Shown here one piece after another: positions 57,926 through 64,000 of a DNA stretch of 64,000 bases. The notes under the pieces are model-generated. The model was not told the origin of the DNA, did not search any database, and saw only the letters and a program-made list of their open reading frames with translations. The number at the start of each line of letters is the position of its first letter. Positions within the stretch are counted from its first letter, which is position 1. The position numbers and the translations under genes were made by a program. Source of the DNA: Galeruca laticollis (Eukaryota > Arthropoda > Insecta > Coleoptera > Chrysomelidae); NCBI GenBank assembly GCA_963921935.1, contig OY998177.1:102167015-102231014 (forward strand), read 5' to 3'.

Positions 57926-58919
57926 TAAATTAACTAGGAAAATAATGGAGATTGGAAAACCGATGAAAAAACAAAGGGGTAGGCCTAGAAGGAAATGGTT
58001 AGACCAAATACAAGAGATAGGTTTAGAAAGAGGAAAGACCATAGCAGATATGAAAAATCTAGCAAGAGACAGAAAGGCATGGAAGAAATGGGTACAGGTC
58101 ACGAAATCCACATCCGACGCCTGAAAGGGCAAAAGGATTTAGAAAAGAAGAAGAAGAATGCATAAGTTACGACTTACAGAAAACACTGCCTCTTCCACGT
58201 ATTCCTACCGGCATAGTTTTTTACAAGAGGCAGTTATGGCTATACAACGCGGGAGTTCATTCCTTTAAGAAGAAGCAAGGTACTGCTATGTTTCGACCGA
58301 AAATCAAGCAGATAGAGGAGCCCAAGAAGTCAGTTCCTGTTTAATAAAATTTATTGAAACGGAAGTAGAGAATGGAATAAAAAATTTGGTTTTGTGGAGG
58401 GATTCATGTGGTGGACAAAACAGAGATATTAAGATGGTCTAATACTAAAATCTTGCCTTGAAGATCATCCCAGATTAAAGACAATTTCTATCAAGTACCT
58501 CGTATCTGGGCACAGTTTTTTGGCCAATGACACTGACTTTAGTGATATTGAAGGATCATTAAAACACGTATAAAGGCTATATTTACCAAGTGACTATATC
58601 CAAGTTATGAGAAGTACAAGACAGAAAAAACCTTTTGCTGTCACTGAAATGCAAAGTACTGACTCTTGGGACACAAAAACTGGAAAAATTTATAGTAAAT
58701 AGGAAAGTCGACGAAGCAAAAGGAAAAAGAAATTTGGCTTAAAATTAGGGGGATTAAACTAGTAAAAGAAGAACGTCTTAAATTTTATTGTCGAAAGGAT
58801 TTTAAATCCGAATATTCAGTAATAGACCTTGAACGCAGAGCATCAAAAGGAAAACAAAGATTAGATTTTAACGGGGTTACAATGCACTGAAACCTAATGT
58901 TTATTGTGCCTCCTCTATC

Positions 58920-59475
58920 AGAGCTGTTCTCACTACTACTACAGCTCGCCTTCCAGTTCCAGGGTTCTAATGAACTCTAGTATTTGGGACGGCTTCATCG
59001 AGGTTAGATCCTCACTTACAAGTTTCTTGTCCGAAGCATTTCTTGCGTTGGCTTGCAATGGCGAGGCATTCTAGAACTAGGTGACCCGGAGTTTCATCCT
59101 CGTCCCCACAGAATCTACAGTCGTCAATTTCTGCTAGACCAATTCTCATTGGGTGCTTCCTAAGGCGGCTGTGTCCTGTAAGAAAGCACGTGAGGAGATG
59201 TAGCGTATTTTTACAGAGATCCAAATATTTTCTGGATCTAGCAGTGTCAAAGTTCCGCAGGAGCTTTTTGGAATGTTCCAGCCCGGGGAGGCACTGCCAG
59301 AGTGCTTCTCTTTCGGTTTCCTCTTTCTTCCGAAACGCTTTCTTATAGGAGCATTTTTCTACACCACAGAAAGGCACCGGGCCAAAAAATGGCGTTTGTG
59401 CTCCTTTCCTGGCAAGTGTATTGGCCTCTTCATTTCCCGTGTTATTCTTGCCTAATTCATCGGCACTCCCAGAGT
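58920..59475 (-). pseudogene. R1-like LINE: end of RNase H and C-terminal zinc region
   Basis: GNEEANTLARKGA is the end of the RNase H domain. GPVPFCGVEKCSYKKAF, LLTCFLTGHSRLRKHPMRIG and the CRFCGDEDETPGHLVLEC cysteine/histidine motif follow. A frameshift near 59015 leads to SEDLTSMKPSQILEFIRTLE and a stop. Just upstream, the stretch usually linking the catalytic residues is deleted. Confidence 0.85.
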
Positions 59476-59485
59476 AGTAAGTACG

Positions 59486-59940
59486 ATGCCGTCGGGTACA
59501 CACGTGTGTGCTCTGTGCTCAGACAACTTTATAGTAAATACTAAAAATATCCAATGCGATTTATGTGAGAAATATTTTCATTTACAGTGTATCAGAGTGA
59601 AAGACCAGTTATCAAAGTTTTTACAAGATACACCTAATTTAAAATGGTTTTGTGATAATTGCCTATCGGTTGTTAATGACAAACTAAAAAAAGTCAACAC
59701 AATCGATATAAACAAAACAAACGAAATTCTTGAGAAGGCCGATAAACTAATTGAATTATTTGAAAACAAAAATGTGGAAACGAAACCTGTGTGGTCCGAA
59801 GTTGTTCGAAACAAAAAAAAGTAGTAGAACCCCTTGTTATCAAATCAAAAAATGGAAAAGAAGATAGTAGAAATATTAAAAACGAGTTACTGAAAAAAGT
59901 TAACCCTGCGGATATTTCGGTATCTGTATCGAAAATAAAA
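59486..59940 (+). pseudogene. LINE ORF1, PHD-finger part
   Basis: ATG at 59486 starts a C4HC3 PHD finger (HVCALCSDNFI, CDLCEKYFHLQCIRV, WFCDNCLS, residues 6-60). A Lys-rich coiled segment leads to a frameshift in an A-run at about 59818. The protein continues in another frame (VEPLVIKSKNGKEDSRNI) to 59955. PHD-containing ORF1 proteins are known in several insect LINE clades. Confidence 0.85.
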
Positions 59941-59984
59941 CAAACAACTAATGGTTGAGTTAGTTAGTTAGTTCACTACAAAAA

Positions 59985-60920
59985 TTGAAATCAACAGCGG
60001 AACGAGAATTGGGTAATGGTTATGACGTTAAAATTAGTAACTTATTCAAACCACGTATAAAAATAGTTAATGTCTTGAAAGAGGATACAACTGACCATCA
60101 GAGTCTGATATCTCAGATAGTGAATCAGAGTTTCCCAGATACAATGAGGGATGAAATTCGATGCCTCCGTGTGTATGCTGCGAAGATGAATGAGAGGCGG
60201 TGTAATGTTTTAATTGAAATGTCTGGTGAACATTTCAATTATTTAACTAAGAATAAAGACAGGATATATATGGGATGGTCGAGTTATAAATATTTTGAAT
60301 TTGTGAGTGTCCTTAGGTGTTTCAATTGTTGGAAATACGGCCACCGTGCTGATCAGTGTAAGTCAAGTGTAGTGTGTCCTCTGTGTAGTCAAAATCATAA
60401 GAAGGAAAATTGTAAGACTGTAAAACAGGAATGCACTAACTGTAAGTACGCCGTGAATGTGTTAAAGTTAAAAGATATTAATTTTGAACATAATGTATTT
60501 GATCTCAGAAGAGCTTTTGAAACAATAGATCGTGATATATTATTGTTGAAATTGAGGAAATATAGCTTCAGTGGGGTAGTTTATTCCTGGATTCAGCATT
60601 ATTTGAGGAACAGATATCAAATAACCACATTTAACAATTCAGCATCGGATTCGGAATTAAACAACATTGGTGTTCCACAGGGTAGTGTTCTTGGGCCCCT
60701 ACTTTTCATATTATATATAAATGACTTGGGAAATGTACTAGAGAAATGTAAAATCCATCTTTTTGCGGATGACACCCTCATTTACTATTATGGGGATAAT
60801 TTTGTTGAAGTAGTACCAACAGTCAATTCAGAATTGAAAAAAATATCTGACATATTTAAGATCAATAAACTAAAAGTAAATGAATCCAAATTTATGTTCA
60901 TTGGTGGTCCTGTTTTGTGA
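59985..60920 (+). pseudogene. LINE ORF1 zinc knuckles fused in frame to ORF2 reverse transcriptase
   Basis: The first half is ORF1: IKIVNVLKEDTTD, RCNVLIEMSGEHF, and knuckles CFNCWKYGHRADQC and CPLCSQNHKKENC. At about 60500 the sequence passes directly into RT: LRRAFETIDRDILLLKLRKY (motif A), IGVPQGSVLGPLLFILYIND, LFADDTLIYYYG (motif C). The AP endonuclease and RT fingers are absent. The frame is open across the join, to TGA at 60918-60920. A short GTTA-repeat at 59955-59975 precedes it. Confidence 0.87.
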
Positions 60921-61577
60921 GCTAAATTTTTAAACCTTGATTTGAGTGTTAAGATAAATGATCAGGACCTACAGAGTATACATGAAATAAAATATTTAGG
61001 TTTTATGATGGATCATGAACTAAAATTTAATAGTCACATAGATTACATATATTATGTAGAAAGATTGGGAAAAAATTGGTTTTTTGAGAAGAATTTCACC
61101 ATTTCTGTCAATGCATACTAAGCTTATGGTTTACAATACATTAATTCTACCACATTTTTATTACTGTTGTTCACTAATTTATACAGGTTGTTCTAGAGCT
61201 AGTTAGTAATTCTGGGATGCAATAGGTATACTAGTGTGGAATTGATGACTAACTGTTTAAATTGGTTAAAAGTTGAGAAGTTTCTGTATGTACAAACAAT
61301 GATTTTCATCTTGAAAATGATCAATAATCTCTTACTGCAATATTTACATGGTAAGCTAGTTCCAATCTCGCAAATACATGATAAAAACACAAGATCAGAA
61401 AATTCAATTAATTTTTATGTGAAAACAACCATTAAAGGAAGTTCGATGAATTATTTATTCCACAAAGGTGTTGTACAATTTAATGATCTATCGCAGTACA
61501 TAAAAGTTAGTGAAAGCGTAAAAATGTTTAAAAAATTATTGTTCATATACATTAAAAGTAATCCCATTGAAATCTAG
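60921..61577 (+). pseudogene. LINE RT thumb and C-terminal region
   Basis: After the stop the thumb continues in broken frames (IHEIKYLGFMMDHELKFNSH, about 60980-61040). The last frame, 61236-61577, encodes NCLNWLKVEKFLYVQTMIFI, KNTRSENSINFYV and YLFHKGVVQFNDL, typical of the RT C-terminal helical region. Confidence 0.8.
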
Positions 61578-61644
61578 TGGTTCATATTCATGTTTATATT
61601 CACATTTATTTATTGGCATGTATAGAATATACATGCCTGAAAGA

Positions 61645-62768
61645 CGCTCGGGAAGGAACCTAACAATAATGAGTATCTGGTGCCAGGCCCAAATACTACA
61701 GCGCCCGCTCCAGTGGTGGTTTTTGAACCATCTGTATATCATCTAATGGTGTTTTCTATGAGAGTTTGGATGGTGTATTCCCTTTCCCAGTCTCTCCTCT
61801 TACTTAGCATCGTAGTGAAATTCTTTTCAATAGTTACTTTCTTGATAATTTCGTCACTGGGAAGATTCGCTGATGAGATTTATTTTGTTAGAGAGGACCA
61901 GGCTCCCTGATTTTTAATACTCTCATTGCCTGAACCTTCTTTAGATATTCGAAGAATTGCCTCATGGGCAGATCTTTCTATCACCAGATGTAGAGGTGTG
62001 AGATCTGTAATGATCTCAAGTGCCCTAGTTGGACACGTTCTCATAGCTCCAGTGATGCACACAGACAAGCCTTTAAACTTTGTTGAGGGTCTTCCTCATG
62101 CTGTACTGACTTGCTTTTGTATGCCAAACTATTGCCCCATACGTAATTACTGGTCTCACAATCATGGCGTACATCCATTGCATTATTTTTGGGTTACAGC
62201 CCAAACTCTTACCATCTAGATTTCTGCGCGCCATCAATGCTCTTATTGCTTTACTAGCAGTTATTTCAACATGCTTATTCCACAGAAGCTTACTGTCTAG
62301 GGTTATCCCTAGATATTTAACTTCTGATTTCCATTCTATGATTTCCCCGTTTAAAGATAGGGGTTTCATGGCTGGAAGTGTTCTTTTCCGGGTAAATGGT
62401 ACTATGGTCTTGTTTGGGTTAATGTTTAGCCCCACTGACAAGCACCATTGCTCAATAATTCTGAGGCCCTTTTGTAATACATCACACAAGGCGCTCTCGA
62501 ACTTGCCTCTGACTATTAGAACTATGTCTTCAGCATAGTCCATACATTCGAAGCCAAGCTCCGTTAGCCTGTAGAGCAACTCATCTACTACGAGGCTCCA
62601 TAGAAGAGGAGATATCACTCCCCCTTGAGGTGTCCCCCGAGAGGCTTTAACTGAGATGGTTTGATTCCCCACCTGTGTTTCAGCTATCCTCGTCGTCAAC
62701 AACTCATACATCCATTTTACAATGGTTTCATGTACTCCTCGCCTTTTTAATGCTTCTTTAACAGACAC
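61645..62768 (-). pseudogene. R1-like LINE RT palm/thumb to start of RNase H
   Basis: 62768-62073: LKRRGVHETIVKWMYELLTT, SRGTPQGGVISPLLWSLVVD, MDYAEDIVLIVRGKF, VKYLGITLDSKLLWNKH. 62068-61880: CITGAMRTCPTRALEIITDL. 61740-61645: YTDGSKTTTGAGAVVFGPGT, the start of RNase H with its Asp. Motif C reads YAED instead of YADD (62525-62536), a loss of one catalytic aspartate. Confidence 0.87.
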
Positions 62769-63989
62769 ATGAGTGTGTAGTCAAAGGCCCCAAATATATC
62801 CAGGAATGCGCACATTGCGATTACTTTGTTGTTCACAGTTCTCTGGATGACTTCGGTCAGCTGATACAGAGCCGTCTCAGTTGATCGATCCGCTCTGTAG
62901 GCATGCTGACATTTATGAAGTGGTATATTCCCCAAGTTCTCTGTTCTTATGTAGTTATCCACTACTTTATCCATCGTTTTGAGTAAAAACGATGTTAGGC
63001 AGATTGGTCTAAAAGATCGGGGATCAGTCCCATATTTTTTCCCTATTTTGGATATGAATGTTACCCTTGCCCTTCTCAATTTTCTAGGTATTAGACCCAC
63101 TGCTAGACTGCTTCTTGTAATCTTCAGCAGGCGAGGAAGAATCTCCTCTATCCCTTGCTGCAGTAGTGCTGGAAATATTCCATCCACTCCTGGTGATTTA
63201 TATGGTTGAAAGCTACTTATTGCCCATTCCAACCGTTGTCTGGTAAATATTTTCTTAGCAATGTCCCAATCTTCCTTGCAGGATTTTTTGGTGTAATTCA
63301 TTGCTATTTCAGTGCTTGTTGCTGGTTCACTACCTGGAAAGTGGGTTCTAAGAAGGAGAATCGATCGTTCCTCTTCACCTTCCGAGTATGATCCGTCTGG
63401 CTTTTTCAGCGACATTGTGGGGTTAGTTCCCCCATTTGCCATGACCTTTTGTAGTCTGGCCGCTGTGTGAGTGGAGTGAAAATTAAGCATTTTAGCCTTC
63501 CTAATCTCTTTATTGTACTCAGTGCACCCTTGCCAATTACCGTCACGTTTGGCTCTATAAAAAAGCCGACGGACCTCTTTTCTGAGGTTTGACAGGTTCT
63601 CATTCCACCAAGGAGCATGCTTTTCTGATCGAGTTTTTTGACAGTGGGCAACTGGAATGAAAAGCTTCCAATATTGCCCCACTGATCTGTTCGACTCTTT
63701 GTTCCAGGTCATAGTGCGGGTGATTTACCACATTTACTTCGATTTGTTCCAAATTGTCCTTCAGATTGTTCTTGGAGAGAGACCAATCAGTATTTCTAGG
63801 ATTTCGGATTGTAGGAATCGAGGAAGTATCTCCTTCTACCCTAAATTTGATGATCCTATGGTCGGAAAGTGATGGCTCGCTCATCACCCTCCAATCTTTT
63901 ACATTTTTCCTAGCAGCAACATCAACAATTGTTACGTCCAGGACTTCTTCTCTTGCCCTCGAGACAAAAGTGGGGGGGGTTGTCCCCAC
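62747..63989 (-). pseudogene. R1-like LINE endonuclease C-terminus and RT fingers
   Basis: 63989-63600: VLDVTIVD, PSLSDHRIIKFRV (endonuclease catalytic SDH). 63712-62747: HAPWWNENLSNLRKEVRRLF, SPGVDGIFPALLQQG, FRPICLTSFLLKTMDKVVD, CQHAYRADRSTETALYQLTE and AFLDIFGAFD (motif A with Asp). Frame changes lie near 63700 and 62750. Endonuclease sequence upstream continues out of the window. Confidence 0.87.
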
Positions 63990-64000
63990 GTTTAAGGTCT

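Larger units (their letters stand above)
54550..58162 (+). mobile_element. RTE-like LINE inserted in the transposase-like gene
   Basis: Flanked by GAATGCA at 54550-54556 and 58156-58162. The host frame is in register across the two copies. The 5' end is truncated in ORF1 and the 3' end is a GAAGAAGAAGAA-type tail, as in RTE-related elements. ORF1-like, AP-endonuclease and RT parts follow in order. Confidence 0.88.
52826..58885 (+). pseudogene. Spliced insect transposase-like gene (WxDSCGGQN family), split by a LINE
   Basis: Pieces on the plus strand: MSRGMRLTELANKK exon (52826 to about 52875, gtaagt donor), a short exon at 53115, then 53227 onward (ASVKYDDI..., acidic). The conserved middle is KEYYNYKGTLVKPKIFHDCQ and a CxCLCKEKC cluster (53700-53900). 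RKSLQLSTKRINTAI-type helix, then FYRRETTDSDFLAPDMTLSK (54170-54215). After the LINE, YDLQKTLPLPRIPTGIVFYK (58167), LWRDSCGGQNRDIKM (58396), YLVSGHSFLANDTDFSDIEG. It has many frameshifts and stops. The family is common in insects, but I cannot give it a firm class; a DDE-type nuclease is inferred. The C-terminus is cut by the R1-like LINE at about 58885. Confidence 0.75.
59486..61640 (+). mobile_element. PHD/zinc-knuckle LINE inserted in the R1-like LINE
   Basis: Plus-strand LINE: ORF1 with a PHD finger and CCHC knuckles, then RT, then a C-terminal region. The 3' end carries a perfect 10-bp hairpin (GGCATGTATA, loop GAA) at about 61615-61637. Target duplications are not clear (ATGCC occurs at both borders). 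Confidence 0.82.
58885..64000 (-). mobile_element. R1-like LINE (minus), split by a second LINE, 5' end outside window
   Basis: Minus-strand order: endonuclease (64000-63600), RT (63700-61880), and RNase H start (61880-61640). The other LINE follows (about 61640-59480), then RNase H end and the C-terminal CCHC region (59475-58920). The 3' end abuts the transposase-like gene, with an AATAAA near 58900. Confidence 0.87.

Overview
The window is a piece of an animal nuclear genome, almost certainly an insect. It is AT-rich, has spliced genes, and carries BEL/Pao, PIF/Harbinger, pogo-like, Tc1/IS630-like, piggyBac-like, Penelope-like and several non-LTR elements, including a multi-exon transposase-like family I associate with insects. 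I cannot name the species from sequence alone. No bacterial, viral-genome, tRNA, rRNA or CRISPR features were seen.

Only two host genes can be supported. The first is a DDX11/CHL1-type iron-sulphur DNA helicase on the + strand. Its last five coding exons are at 16553-16753, 30910-31150, 37917-38047, 38167-38382 and 51299-51328. All have GT-AG borders and matching phases, and they encode helicase motifs V and VI. Its introns of 14.2, 6.8 and 12.9 kb are filled with transposons, while the intron between exons three and four is only 119 bp. The second is PUS3 (tRNA pseudouridine synthase, TruA family) on the - strand. Its last three exons are at 52038-51891, 51797-51654 and 51580-51358. The two genes converge, with 29 bp between their stop codons. 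Earlier exons of both genes were not found in the window.

Layout. 1-8695: BEL/Pao retrotransposon (-), its 3' end outside the window, hit by a 130-bp palindromic insert and by an intact-looking Harbinger element (4275-7070). 8790-10490: Penelope-like element (-). 10501-12919: long-inverted-repeat element with a CXC cysteine-rich ORF. 13000-17100: three copies of a short repeat family, and a 1.9-kb inverted-repeat element holding an R1-like LINE tail. 17505-24150: large inverted-repeat element with a DDE/SWIM transposase, itself split by a foldback structure made of 174-bp subrepeats. 25325-28020: nested inverted-repeat elements. 28023-30653: pogo-like element with a PHD finger. 31185-33926: Tc1/IS630-like element with a spliced transposase, 34 bp from a DDX11 splice donor. 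34440-37500: piggyBac fragment and a second pogo-like element. 38625-39265: 300-bp tandem repeat. 39475-50566: seven (TA)n arrays separating Penelope-like blocks and a LINE. 52240-52680: small palindromic repeats in a PUS3 intron. 52820-58885: spliced transposase-like gene split by an RTE-like LINE. 58885-64000: R1-like LINE (-) split by a PHD/zinc-knuckle LINE (+).

The main story is nested transposition inside the introns of a housekeeping helicase gene whose exons and splice sites remain intact. The most unusual structure is the cluster at 39.5-46 kb, where six Penelope-like 3' termini from at least two subfamilies all abut (TA)n arrays and carry hammerhead-ribozyme-like motifs nearby.
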